A stretch of 64,000 nt of DNA. Source: JAHEME01 sp034435035 (lineage in GTDB: Bacteria; Chloroflexota; Anaerolineae; Aggregatilineales; UBA3940). The stretch covers positions 62,001 to 126,000 of the forward strand of contig DAOTXW010000023.1 of assembly GCA_034435035.1 (NCBI GenBank). Direction: 5' to 3'. A model generated the notes under the pieces. It saw only the letters and a list, made by a program, of their open reading frames with translations. It had not been told where the DNA came from and ran no database searches. A program made the position numbers and the translations under genes. Below, one piece after another: positions 23,505 to 31,423 of this stretch (position 1 is its first letter; the number at the start of each line of letters is the position of its first letter).

Positions 23505-24355
23505 CACAGTGCCTCCTCCAGATGTTTGACTTCCGCGTATGAGAACGATGGTCCGGACTGGCAGGTATAAATGTCCTGCATCTGGCAGTGGCCACATTTG
23601 CCTACACCGCATTTCATACGGCGCTCGAGGCTGATCCAGATGTTCCCCTCCGGTATCCCTTTGCCCAGCAGCTCCATCAGCACAAATCGGTACATTGCGG
23701 GCGGGCCGACTGAGATGGCCACCGTGTTTCGTGCATATATCTCAATTTCCGGAAAGAGTGTGGTAATAACCCCTATGTGACCTGTCCAGGACGGATCCGG
23801 ACGATCGACTGTCAGATGAACATCCACGTCACCGCGGTTGGCCCATTCAGTGAGCTCATCTGTGAACAGAAGCTCCGCAGGACTGCGGGCGCCATAAAGA
23901 ATGATGATTCGTCCAAACTTCCCGCGCTCATCCAGTGCCTGATTGATGAGCGACCTTAACGGTGCCAGCCCAAGACCGCCCGGTACGAACAGCAAGTCTT
24001 TGCCCTTGAAGCGCTCCACCGGGAAGCCCCGGCCAAAAGGCCCGCGGACCCCTACGATAGACCCGGCGTCCATGCGGTGCAGCACACCTGTCAGATCGCC
24101 GGCTTTACGCACGCACAGCTCGAAAGTCCCGTTACTGCGGCTAGGTGAGGAGGAGATGCTGATTGGAGCTTCACCAACACCGATAACCGAGAGCCCCACA
24201 AACTGACCGGGGCGATGATTCAGTGAAAGGCCGTTTGCCAGCTCAATGGTGAAGACCTTCTCAGTAGCGGTGAGCGAGCGCACATCGCGAATACGCGCCA
24301 GGGTTGGCAGATAGAGTGAGGGCGAGTCGAGGCGAGATATCAGTGGCGTTCTCAT
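23501..24355 (-). CDS. Group 3b hydrogenase gamma subunit, FAD/NAD(P)-binding diaphorase
   Basis: 284 residues from the ATG at 24355, overlapping the beta stop as ATGA; the longer frame upstream is part of the beta gene read in another frame. The ferredoxin-reductase fold is visible: FAD segment RPGQFVGLSVIGVGEAPISI, the NAD(P) segment FVPGGLGLAPLRSLINQAL, and the C-terminal 2Fe-2S cysteines in KCGVGKCGHCQMQDIYTC. It exchanges hydride with NAD(P)H and electrons with the delta and beta subunits. Same order (beta, gamma, delta, alpha) as the archaeal sulfhydrogenase operons. Confidence 0.93.
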   Translation of the reverse strand: MRTPLISRLDSPSLYLPTLARIRDVRSLTATEKVFTIELANGLSLNHRPGQFVGLSVIGVGEAPISISSSPSRSNGTFELCVRKAGDLTGVLHRMDAGSIVGVRGPFGRGFPVERFKGKDLLFVPGGLGLAPLRSLINQALDERGKFGRIIILYGARSPAELLFTDELTEWANRGDVDVHLTVDRPDPSWTGHIGVITTLFPEIEIYARNTVAISVGPPAMYRFVLMELLGKGIPEGNIWISLERRMKCGVGKCGHCQMQDIYTCQSGPSFSYAEVKHLEEALW

Positions 24356-25413
24356 GTCTGCGCTTCCTGTCGGCGACTCATGCTGGCGCGGCGGCGATAG
24401 AGTTCGTTGAAGGTATCGACCGGGGTGATATGGACCGGACATGCCTGGGCACAGCGTCCGCATCCGACGCATCCCACCATACCATAGGCATCAAGTTGAT
24501 ATTTCCCTTTACGCATGAATCGATGACGCTGACGGGCCGCACGGGTCGGGCGAAAGTTGTGTCCGCCAGCGACGGCGGCAAAGCGATCAAGCTGACAGGA
24601 ATCCCATATGCGGCTGCGCTGACCGGTCTGGAGGGTGAGGGCAGTCTCATCTTCCACATTAAAACAGTAGCAGGTTGGGCAGACACTGGTGCACATGCCA
24701 CAGGCAAGGCAGCGCTCGCCAAGCTCTTCCCACAGATGGCTGCGATAGCTGACAGATAGCAGGCTCGGAAGTTCGGTGATATCGAAATCAAGGCGATAGG
24801 AAAAGCGCGACCACTTATCGCTCAGCACCTGGTTAACCCGGCGATAGTCCGTTTCTTTCGCTTCGCGCGCCGGCTCGAACCTATCCAGCAGCCTCTGTCC
24901 GCGCTCGGTGCCGACATCGATGGCATAGTCGTTTTCGACTTGCACCAGATGGAGGTCAAATCCGCTTGTGATCCCCAGGGTGCCCATGCTTTTGCAGAAC
25001 GAGTGCTCCATACATGGCTTCAGGCACTCGATGCCAACCAGGAGTGTCTGCTCGCGCCGGCGCTGGTAGTGCTGATCCGGGTAGCCCTGTGCAAACACTT
25101 CGTCCAGCAGTTCAATGGCGTGAAGATCGCAAGTATGAATCCCCAGAATTACGGTCGGCTGATCCTCAGGGAAAACGGCCTCTACTTGAGCGCCCCCTTG
25201 CGTAAAGCGGAAAAGGGTCTCTTTCTGGGGAAGAAGGTACTTTTTAGGCGGCAGGACGCTCGTAGCATAGCTAAGGTTGATCTCATCCGCTGCGGTGATT
25301 TCGCCAAATACGTGCTGGCCATGGAGTGGGCGAGGCCCCACAACATGATGCTCTGCACGTAGATGGTTGATCCAGTCCGGCAGGGCCGTGATCGGCATGA
25401 TCCGAAGACTCAT
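24352..25413 (-). CDS. Group 3b hydrogenase beta subunit, 4Fe-4S electron-transfer protein
   Basis: 353 residues from the ATG at 25413 (GGAG nine bases upstream); ATGs at 25419 and 25434 are in frame and possible. Two ferredoxin-like clusters are at the C-terminal end: CLACGMCTSVCPTCYC and CVGCGRCAQACP. The N-terminal part (PPKKYLLPQKETLF, ILGIHTCDLHAIELLDEVF, IECLKPCMEHSFC) is the HydB/AsrA-type domain shared with anaerobic sulfite reductase subunit A. First gene of the seven-gene operon that runs to the histidine kinase. The divergent promoter region upstream has a perfect Crp/Fnr-like palindrome. Confidence 0.92.
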   Translation of the reverse strand: MSLRIMPITALPDWINHLRAEHHVVGPRPLHGQHVFGEITAADEINLSYATSVLPPKKYLLPQKETLFRFTQGGAQVEAVFPEDQPTVILGIHTCDLHAIELLDEVFAQGYPDQHYQRRREQTLLVGIECLKPCMEHSFCKSMGTLGITSGFDLHLVQVENDYAIDVGTERGQRLLDRFEPAREAKETDYRRVNQVLSDKWSRFSYRLDFDITELPSLLSVSYRSHLWEELGERCLACGMCTSVCPTCYCFNVEDETALTLQTGQRSRIWDSCQLDRFAAVAGGHNFRPTRAARQRHRFMRKGKYQLDAYGMVGCVGCGRCAQACPVHITPVDTFNELYRRRASMSRRQEAQT

Positions 25414-25524
25414 CGACATACGCTCCGGGGGCATCTGCTAAAGTAGTGCGACGGAAGGAATACCCCTTAATCTGAGTGTATCGTCATCTGGGAAGCCCAA
25501 CGCGTGACGCGAGTAATCGCCTAA

Positions 25525-25542
25525 TTGTGATATTTGTCACAA
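25525..25542. promoter_or_regulatory. Crp/Fnr-like palindrome between the hydrogenase operon and the CBS-ACT gene
   Basis: TTGTGATATTTGTCACAA has perfect six-base arms (TTGTGA-N6-TCACAA). It is centred at 25533.5. For the plus-strand gene a TATAAT at 25580-25585 predicts a start near 25592, so the site would sit about 58 bp upstream. For the hydrogenase, a TACACT at 25480-25475 would place it about 65 bp upstream. Both fit upstream activator positions. Confidence 0.65.
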
Positions 25543-25579
25543 TAAGACGCTGGAGATGCTGAAGTTGATGCTGTAGGCG

Positions 25580-25585
25580 TATAAT
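25580..25585 (+). promoter_or_regulatory. -10 box upstream of the CBS-ACT gene
   Basis: TATAAT, with no good -35 hexamer at the normal distance, as expected of an activator-dependent promoter. Confidence 0.45.
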
Positions 25586-25618
25586 GCCAGCAAAAGTATG
25601 TTCCAGAGGGGCAAGTCG

Positions 25619-26272
25619 ATGCTGGTCTACGAGGTTATGACTCCACAGCCCATTACGGTCCGGCCAGAGAGTGACTATCTTGCCGCCATCGCATTGATGC
25701 GGGCGGGGCGCTTCCGGCATCTCCCCATCGTCGATCGCGAGGAGCGCCTCGTTGGCCTGATCTCCGATCGTGACCTGGCCGCGGTTCGGGTGGATGCTCC
25801 TCTCCAGCAGGACCTGACTGGAAGCGGGACTCTGGTTCGGGTTGAAGAAGTCATGCAGCGCGAAGTGATCACAGTGCCTCCAGAATATCCGCTGGAGGAG
25901 GCCGCTCGTCTGATGGTTGAGCACCATATCGGGTGCCTTCCCGTTGTTAGAGATGGCCAGGTTATCGGCATCCTGACGGACACAGACATCTTTCACCAGT
26001 TTGTCAGGATCCTTGGCGGCGGCAGCCCAACAATCCGCCTGACGGTTCAGGTGGATAATCGACCCGGGCAGTTGGCCTCGCTGGCCAGCCTGGTAGCGTC
26101 TGTAGGTGGTAACATCCAATCGATTGCCTCCTATCCCACTTCTACTGAGGAGCGTACAAACTTCACCCTTCGTGTTGAGCTGGCCCCTTTGAGTGCCTTG
26201 CGGGCGGCCATCGAGTCCCATCCTGGAGCAGCATTGCTGCATGTATGGGAAGCACATCCTTCCGGCTCTTGA
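25619..26272 (+). CDS. CBS-pair and ACT domain protein (AcuB-like)
   Basis: 217 residues from the ATG at 25619 (AGAGGGG upstream); an ATG at 25598 is in frame. Two CBS motifs are seen at about 1-60 (VYEVMTPQPITVRPE, FRHLPIVD, LVGLISDRDL) and 78-133 (VEEVMQREVITVPPE, GCLPVVRDGQVIGILTDTDI). An ACT domain follows at about 140-215 (RLTVQVDNRPGQLASLASL). CBS pairs usually bind adenine nucleotides and ACT domains bind small ligands such as amino acids. No enzymatic domain is present, so it is a sensor or regulator. Divergent from the hydrogenase operon and sharing the Crp/Fnr-like site; upstream of a PhoB-type regulator. Confidence 0.88.
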   Translation: MLVYEVMTPQPITVRPESDYLAAIALMRAGRFRHLPIVDREERLVGLISDRDLAAVRVDAPLQQDLTGSGTLVRVEEVMQREVITVPPEYPLEEAARLMVEHHIGCLPVVRDGQVIGILTDTDIFHQFVRILGGGSPTIRLTVQVDNRPGQLASLASLVASVGGNIQSIASYPTSTEERTNFTLRVELAPLSALRAAIESHPGAALLHVWEAHPSGS

Positions 26273-26307
26273 ATACGATGCCCGGAGAGATTGTCCGGAA
26301 ACTCACT

Positions 26308-26991
26308 ATGCCCAAGGTGCTGGTTGTTGACGACGATTTGGCGCTGGCAGATATCCTCGCGTTCACGTTACGACGCGCTGGCCTGGATATCTGTATGGCC
26401 CACGACGGCAGATCCGCGCTTGCCCTCTATGAAGCAGAGCGCCCCGATCTGATTGTGCTTGACTGGTCTCTGCCGGAGTTGGATGGGCTGGCAGTCTGCA
26501 GGCACATTCGGGCGGTATCAACTATCCCGATCATCATGTTAACAGTTCACAGTAGCGATGATGAAGTTGTGGCGGCCCTTGAAGCTGGCGCTGATGAATA
26601 CGTTGCGAAGCCTTTCAGCCCGCGCCAGTTCGTGGCGCGGGTGCAGGCACTGCTTCGGCGGGTGGCAGTAGACAGCACCGGCCCGCTGCGTGCGGGTGAG
26701 CTTTCCTTGGACCTTAGCCGCCGCGAGGCCTACTGGACTGATCACCGGCCCATTCGCCTGACAACCCTGGAAGCACGGTTATTGCAGGCGCTCATGCAGA
26801 ATGCAGATCAGGTGCTCACTGCAGAGTGCCTTATCATGCGCATCTGGGGCCCCGGCGGCGCGAGCCGTGAGATGCTGAAACAGCTTGTGCATCGCCTGCG
26901 CAACAAGATCGAACCTTTTCCTAAAGAGCCTCGTCTGATAGAGACAGTCCCCGGTGTTGGATACGTGCTGAATACGGCACCCGCAGCCTGA
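26308..26991 (+). CDS. OmpR/PhoB-family response regulator
   Basis: 227 residues from the ATG at 26308; ATG 26278 (just after the CBS gene stop) is a possible alternative. The receiver domain shows VVDDDLALAD, the phospho-acceptor in LIVLDWSLPE, the Thr in IIMLTVHSS and the Lys in EYVAKPFSP. The C-terminal winged-helix domain ends in the usual LVHRLRNKIEPFPKEPRLIE and GVGYVL. No kinase gene is adjacent. The next gene, the FNT-type channel, has two 11-bp direct repeats with TGTCA upstream, the form of DNA site this family binds. Confidence 0.92.
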   Translation: MPKVLVVDDDLALADILAFTLRRAGLDICMAHDGRSALALYEAERPDLIVLDWSLPELDGLAVCRHIRAVSTIPIIMLTVHSSDDEVVAALEAGADEYVAKPFSPRQFVARVQALLRRVAVDSTGPLRAGELSLDLSRREAYWTDHRPIRLTTLEARLLQALMQNADQVLTAECLIMRIWGPGGASREMLKQLVHRLRNKIEPFPKEPRLIETVPGVGYVLNTAPAA

Positions 26992-27021
26992 CGAATGCCC
27001 GTCGGGCCCCTCGCCCCGAAA

Positions 27022-27043
27022 CTGTCACCAATTTGTCACCAAT
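27022..27043 (+). promoter_or_regulatory. PhoB/OmpR-type direct-repeat site upstream of the FNT fusion gene
   Basis: CTGTCACCAAT (27022-27032) and TTGTCACCAAT (27033-27043) are 10/11 identical and spaced by 11 bp, like the TGTCA repeats of a pho box. The site lies 80 bp before the FNT ATG and 31 bp after the regulator stop. Confidence 0.5.
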
Positions 27044-27122
27044 CTATACCTGAAACTGTGACCTGCCCGGTTTACCCTGAAATCAGGGCGAATGGAGCGG
27101 ATTCGCACGCAGGAGGTGTCAC

Positions 27123-28667
27123 ATGGCAGCTGCCCGTTCTTCACCAGAAGTGACCAGCCTGGATGCTTTTGCGCCCCCCCAGATCGCCGAGCGATTGTCT
27201 GTGGTGGGAGTTCGTAAGACCGACCTCGCTCTCCATAAAGCCTTTGTTCTGGCCATTCTGGCAGGGCTGTTCATCGGACTGGGGGCCGAGTTCTCGACAC
27301 TGGTTATCACCAGCATCGATATTGGCTATGGATTAACCCGTCTGCTTGCAGGTGCTGTATTCAGCCTCGGACTGATCCTGGTGGTCGTTGCGGGTGCTGA
27401 GCTGTTTACTGGCAACAATCTGCTGACTATCGCCTGGCTGGATGGGAGTGTGTCGCTTCGGCGGGTTCTGATGAACTGGTTCGTGGTATTCGCCGGCAAC
27501 CTGGTCGGATCCCTGGCGCTGGCGGGGTTAATGGCTGCGACCCGGCAGTGGTCAGGAGCCGATTACGCAGTCGGAGCCACTGCTCTACGGATAGCAGCCG
27601 ATAAAGCAGCGCTGCCATTTGGGGTTGCTCTGGCCCGAGGCATTCTCTGCAACCTACTGGTGTGCCTGGCGGTATGGATGTGCAGCAGCGCCAGAACTGT
27701 GAGCGATAAAGTACTGGCGATCCTGTTCCCGATCACGGCTTTTGTTGCTTCTGGCTTCGAGCACAGCGTTGCAAACATGTACTTCGTACCCTACGGATTG
27801 TTGCTAAAGATGCAGCCGGAAGTTGTGTCAGCTGCTGGGTTAGCGGCTGACCGGATCGCCAGCCTGACAGTGGGTGGCTTTCTAGCCAATCTGATCCCGG
27901 TCACGCTGGGGAATTTGATAGGTGGAGGGGCGCTTGTGGGAATGGTCTACTGGTGGGTGTATCGCCGGGAAGCCCGCAGGACCGAAGAGGTGCCAGCGCC
28001 AGCACTGACGGCAATGCAGCTGCCCATCTCCAGACCACTCCCCCTGCTGGTGGAGGGTGATATCATGAAGACCAACAAATCTGAAAGTGGCCCGGTCTGG
28101 CTGACAGGTTTTGTCATCGCCAGTGCGGATATGTTCTATAGTGGGACAAACGAGCGGGATATCTACATTCAGGACGATCCACAGAAGGGCTTCCGCATCT
28201 GGGGCGAGGTTCCCGGAGGTGGCATCGCAGCCGCCGATCTGGGTGAAGTGCTCCTGGAACTAGCCATGACATGCGCTGCTGAAGCGACACTGCCGCAGGC
28301 ATACCGGCGGATGGACATGTTCGGCAAGAAGCTCGGCGAGGCGCTGGCTGTTCATATCGTTCGGAGCACCCCTGCAGAGAGCTCGCTCAATCGCGCTGCC
28401 TGCGCGTTAGAGTGCGTCTTGGAATCTCTGGGGGTCCAGTTTGTCGTGGAACAGGTGGGCGACGATCTCAGCTACACCCTGGAGCACTGCCCTCTGTGCG
28501 AGAAGTCTGACCGCACCGGGATAACGCAGGTCGAATTGGCACACCACGGCCTAAACGCCTTGTGCTACAGCCTCATTCACGCGCTGGATCCGGAGATGAA
28601 GGTCCGGCTGCCGCGTAAACCTGGCGCGGACCGCATCTTCGCAATGGGGCTACAGAGCCACACCTAG
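27123..28667 (+). CDS. Formate/nitrite transporter (FNT) family channel fused to an unassigned C-terminal domain
   Basis: 514 residues, ATG at 27123 behind AGGAGGTG. Residues about 40-285 are an FNT channel of six spans. The two family signatures are visible: VVVAGAELFTGNN and FVASGFEHSVANMYFVP (with the pore histidine region). FNT channels carry formate, nitrite or hydrosulfide. Usual FNT proteins stop near 280 residues. Here about 200 further residues follow (LVEGDIMKTNKSESGPVW and on), a soluble domain with EHCPLCEKSD near residue 460 and a helix-rich end. I do not recognise this domain. An in-frame ATG at 28065 (residue 315) has GGAGGG eight bases upstream, so the C-terminal domain may also be made alone. 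Neighbours suggest anaerobic one-carbon or nitrogen metabolism. Confidence 0.83.
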   Translation: MAAARSSPEVTSLDAFAPPQIAERLSVVGVRKTDLALHKAFVLAILAGLFIGLGAEFSTLVITSIDIGYGLTRLLAGAVFSLGLILVVVAGAELFTGNNLLTIAWLDGSVSLRRVLMNWFVVFAGNLVGSLALAGLMAATRQWSGADYAVGATALRIAADKAALPFGVALARGILCNLLVCLAVWMCSSARTVSDKVLAILFPITAFVASGFEHSVANMYFVPYGLLLKMQPEVVSAAGLAADRIASLTVGGFLANLIPVTLGNLIGGGALVGMVYWWVYRREARRTEEVPAPALTAMQLPISRPLPLLVEGDIMKTNKSESGPVWLTGFVIASADMFYSGTNERDIYIQDDPQKGFRIWGEVPGGGIAAADLGEVLLELAMTCAAEATLPQAYRRMDMFGKKLGEALAVHIVRSTPAESSLNRAACALECVLESLGVQFVVEQVGDDLSYTLEHCPLCEKSDRTGITQVELAHHGLNALCYSLIHALDPEMKVRLPRKPGADRIFAMGLQSHT

Positions 28668-28800
28668 AGCCGCACCCACCGCAGAGAACCCCGGGCAGGG
28701 AGATGATGCAGCGTGGGTGTCTGCGCGTGACTCCAGAGCCTAATTCAGCGCATGGCTCAGGTGCGCCTCGTTCTTGGGGAAGCAAAACGCATCTGTCTCG

Positions 28801-28827
28801 CTGTGCGACTACTCACGAGTCGCACAG
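28801..28827. terminator. Hairpin between convergent FNT fusion and GNAT genes
   Basis: CTGTGCGACT (28801-28810) and AGTCGCACAG (28818-28827) with a 7-base loop. No clear T-run on either side, but its position between two convergent genes suggests a shared terminator. Confidence 0.55.
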
Positions 28828-28836
28828 CCTCTGGCG

Positions 28837-29403
28837 CTAGAATTCATCGCGATGGCTCACCAGCGGATTGACCATCAGAACCACGTCCAGAGTCTGCCCA
28901 CTGGGGAGCATAAAGTGATCATCCAGCCGTGCGCGCGGCTGGAATCCAAGCGCTTCGAAAGCTTTGATGACGTGGGTATGTGAAGCAATAACCTCAGCCG
29001 TCAGTATCTGAAGGCCCTGCCTGCGTGCAAGATGAATCAGGGTCTGAAGCAGATGTGTACCAACTCCGCGACGGCGCCAGGCCTTGGCGAGAAAAATGCG
29101 GACATCCGCAATATGCCGATATGGCCCCTGCCCATAGTGGAGTGTTCCCTGGCCGATGATTTCGTGTCGGACTTCTGCCACTATGGGCAGGACTTTATCA
29201 TAATCCAGTGACTCGATCCACCCGCGGATTACCGCCTCATCCACGTTCTGGCGCATGGTTTCCCGATCTTCGGTGCTAAGCGGCGCGAAGAGAGCAACCA
29301 GGCCTTCATAATCAGACTGGATCAGCGGGCGAAACAGAACACGGACACCATCTTTGAGGGTAACGACATCGCGAAATGTGTCAAGTGCTGTAGATGAAGT
29401 CAT
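28837..29403 (-). CDS. GNAT-family N-acetyltransferase
   Basis: 188 residues, ATG at 29403 behind GAGGG. The acetyl-CoA binding loop is RRRGVGTHLL at about 120-129, with VRIFLAKAW before it and HVIKAFEALGFQPR after it, the normal GNAT order. The N-terminal part (VLFRPLIQSDYEGLVALFAP) resembles the acetyltransferase domain that is often fused to acyl-CoA synthetases (Pat type), here stand-alone. The acceptor (protein lysine, amino acid or drug) is not known. Convergent with the FNT fusion gene. Confidence 0.85.
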   Translation of the reverse strand: MTSSTALDTFRDVVTLKDGVRVLFRPLIQSDYEGLVALFAPLSTEDRETMRQNVDEAVIRGWIESLDYDKVLPIVAEVRHEIIGQGTLHYGQGPYRHIADVRIFLAKAWRRRGVGTHLLQTLIHLARRQGLQILTAEVIASHTHVIKAFEALGFQPRARLDDHFMLPSGQTLDVVLMVNPLVSHRDEF

Positions 29404-29559
29404 TGTCTATCCCTCTTGCTGAGCGCACAGAATGGGAGGAGTTCTGGGTAGCCGGGCTTCATGGAGTGAAGTATTGAGCACAGCCCAATTCCCAGGCGCA
29501 TCAAAGCACTGACCTTGATAAGATCATTATACATGGATTTAGCCGCTGCGAGCAGGGGG

Positions 29560-29597
29560 GCTGCCCGGGGGTCAGCAAGGGTGGCTCCCCGGGCAGC
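29560..29597. repeat. GC-rich 11-bp inverted repeat in the GNAT-HtrA intergenic region
   Basis: GCTGCCCGGGG (29560-29570) and CCCCGGGCAGC (29587-29597), loop of 16 bases, no adjacent T-run. The gap 29404-29626 otherwise shows only an AT-rich stretch near 29517-29535 that could serve as the GNAT promoter. Confidence 0.6.
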
Positions 29598-29626
29598 AGG
29601 CTCGACTGAGAAAACAGGGGCAACAA

Positions 29627-29728
29627 TCAGCAGTTGCTCTGAGGGCTGAAGTCTATGCGGCGAATAGTTCCGGAGATGCTCAGGATGGAGTCAGAGTGGC
29701 CGATCTCGCGGATCATCTTGCCGATCAC
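29627..29728 (-). CDS. Possible 33-residue ORF coupled to the HtrA-like gene
   Basis: The GTG at 29728 overlaps the protease stop as GTGA, the same coupling used elsewhere in the window. The frame reads MIGKMIREIGHSDSILSISG and on, ending FSPQSNC. I do not recognise it and it has no membrane span. It is either a real small coupled protein or a chance frame; the overlap and the balanced composition are the only support. Confidence 0.25.
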   Translation of the reverse strand: MIGKMIREIGHSDSILSISGTIRRIDFSPQSNC

Positions 29729-30645
29729 TGCGACGGCGCTGGCCGCTGCTCGTCTCGCTCGCCAACCCGAACCCGTAGGTCATGCAGCTCCCCACCGCGC
29801 AGAATCCGTGCTTCGACCTCAGAACCTACCCGGTCGCCCGAGAGAATACCCAGCAGATCGCCAACTGTCTGGAGAGGCTGACCATCTAGCAATAGCAGTG
29901 TGTCGCCGAGGGTAAGACCTGCTGCCGCAGCCGGTGTTTCCGGCTCAACCGAAATCAGCAGCAGCCCGAATGTCTGCCCGATACTGGAGGCCAGTGTTTC
30001 GGGGAGGCGCACTGTCTGGACCCCGACCCCAAGATAGCCTCGACGGATCCGTCCGTGAGTAGCTAGAGCCTGCGCAACGCGCTGCAAGGTCGAGAGCGGC
30101 AGGCTCACCGCGGCATCGCGCAGCAGGCCCGAAGAGTTTAGGCCAGCGATTCGCCCAGAGGCGTCGGCCAGCGGCCCGCCAGAGAAGCCGGGATACATCA
30201 CTACATCGGCCTGGATATACTGATCGATCTGCCCCCCGCCGCCAGAGCGCCAGCCTTCACCAAGGGCGCTGATTACACCAAGCGCGGCCTGCACCTTCCG
30301 CCCCGGGCGCCCAAGAGCAATAGCTATACGCCCGACGCGCAGTTCAGCCGGCGGTAACCATTCAGGCAACGTGAGGTTCTTTGCCTCAATGCGCAGCAGG
30401 GCAAGGTCAGTCGTCGGATCACGCCCTATCAGTACAGCAGGAACCTTATGATCATCCGGCAAACCAACCCAGAGATCATCGTCCCGGCTCAACACATGAT
30501 TGGCCGTGATGATCAGGCCATCCGCGGACCAAACTATTCCTGAAGCGGGCTGGCGGCGCCTCCCCTCGACACGAACGATGGACTGCCCCACGCTTTCTGC
30601 CACATCGGCCAGCTCATGAGAAAGCTTTGTCAGAATCTCCGACAT
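29725..30645 (-). CDS. HtrA-like trypsin/PDZ serine protease, probably cytoplasmic
   Basis: 306 residues from the ATG at 30645 (GGGAGG nine bases upstream; a TTG one codon earlier is possible). The catalytic triad is H50 in ITANHV, D80 in TTDLALL and S155 in YPGFSGGPL. The motif is GFSGG rather than the commoner GNSGG. One PDZ domain lies at about 200-290 (GYLGVGVQTV, AAAAGLTLGDTLLLLDGQPL). There is no signal peptide or membrane span at the N-terminus, unlike DegP/DegS, so it should act in the cytoplasm or be peripheral. Downstream of the LuxR-type regulator on the same strand (about 120 bp gap), possibly its target. Confidence 0.88.
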   Translation of the reverse strand: MSEILTKLSHELADVAESVGQSIVRVEGRRRQPASGIVWSADGLIITANHVLSRDDDLWVGLPDDHKVPAVLIGRDPTTDLALLRIEAKNLTLPEWLPPAELRVGRIAIALGRPGRKVQAALGVISALGEGWRSGGGGQIDQYIQADVVMYPGFSGGPLADASGRIAGLNSSGLLRDAAVSLPLSTLQRVAQALATHGRIRRGYLGVGVQTVRLPETLASSIGQTFGLLLISVEPETPAAAAGLTLGDTLLLLDGQPLQTVGDLLGILSGDRVGSEVEARILRGGELHDLRVRVGERDEQRPAPSQ

Positions 30646-30763
30646 CAACTGGATCCTCCCGGGCCGTTTGCCCTGGCTATAATAACGATACTCTGATCAT
30701 CGTTTGCTGAGGCGATGGGCGGATCAGCGGTTAGGGCAGGGCGATCCTAGAAAAATGGCTGGG

Positions 30764-31423
30764 TCACAGCACCACGAGCCCAAGTCGTGCTGCACGGACA
30801 ACCGCGTCCGTGCGGCTCTGCGCGTGAAGCTTGGCCATGATCGCGGCCACATGGAACTTGACGGTGTGTTCACTGACATGCAGACGGCGCGCAATGGCTC
30901 TGTTGGCGTAGCCTTCAGCCAGAAGCTGCAGAACTTCTACCTCGCGGGATGTTAGCGGCTCGACAGAGGCAAGATCGGCCGGCAGGTTGTGCGGCAGCAT
31001 TCCCTCCAGCAATGCGCGGTCTAGAACCACAAGTTTCTCTGCGGCAGCCGCAAGGGACGTTAGAATCTGCCGTGGCGGTGCATTGCGTGGGAGGACAGCA
31101 TACGCACCCGCCCCAAGAAGCCGTGGACCTGCTTCCAGGGTGTTAACTAGCAACACCAGTGGCAGAGAAGCCGCAGCTTCTGCAACCCCGGCAAGGCGAT
31201 CGAATGGAGTGGAATCCCAGCCCAGATCCCATAGGGCTACATCTGCACCGGGATAACCCATAACCTCCAAATCTTCTAAGAGATCCGAGCCGCCTGCCAG
31301 GTGACCAGCGACCACCATAGAATGCGAATCGGCAATGATGGCCGCCAGGCTCGATCTGACAAGCGGGTCTTCAGCGATCACTAGCACACTGAGCGGCACT
31401 TCTTCTGGTTGAGGCTTGCTCAT
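30764..31423 (-). CDS. LuxR/NarL-type response regulator with atypical receiver
   Basis: 219 residues from the ATG at 31423; an ATG at 31447 would add eight. The C-terminal helix-turn-helix is clear: LTSREVEVLQLLAEGYANRA followed by IARRLHVSEHTVKFHVAAIM. The N-terminal half is a receiver domain with acid residues in VIAEDP and the presumed phospho-acceptor D66 in VALWDLGWD. The conserved lysine of the last active-site loop is replaced by arginine (VLPRNAPP), and the usual Thr/Ser site is weak. It may not respond to phosphorylation in the normal way. No kinase is adjacent. Upstream of the HtrA-like gene. Confidence 0.87.
   Translation of the reverse strand: MSKPQPEEVPLSVLVIAEDPLVRSSLAAIIADSHSMVVAGHLAGGSDLLEDLEVMGYPGADVALWDLGWDSTPFDRLAGVAEAAASLPLVLLVNTLEAGPRLLGAGAYAVLPRNAPPRQILTSLAAAAEKLVVLDRALLEGMLPHNLPADLASVEPLTSREVEVLQLLAEGYANRAIARRLHVSEHTVKFHVAAIMAKLHAQSRTDAVVRAARLGLVVL

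Noticed and set aside
29655..29915. Plus-strand 86-codon frame over the HtrA end
   Set aside because: Antisense to the PDZ domain of the protease; Arg/Pro-rich shadow composition.
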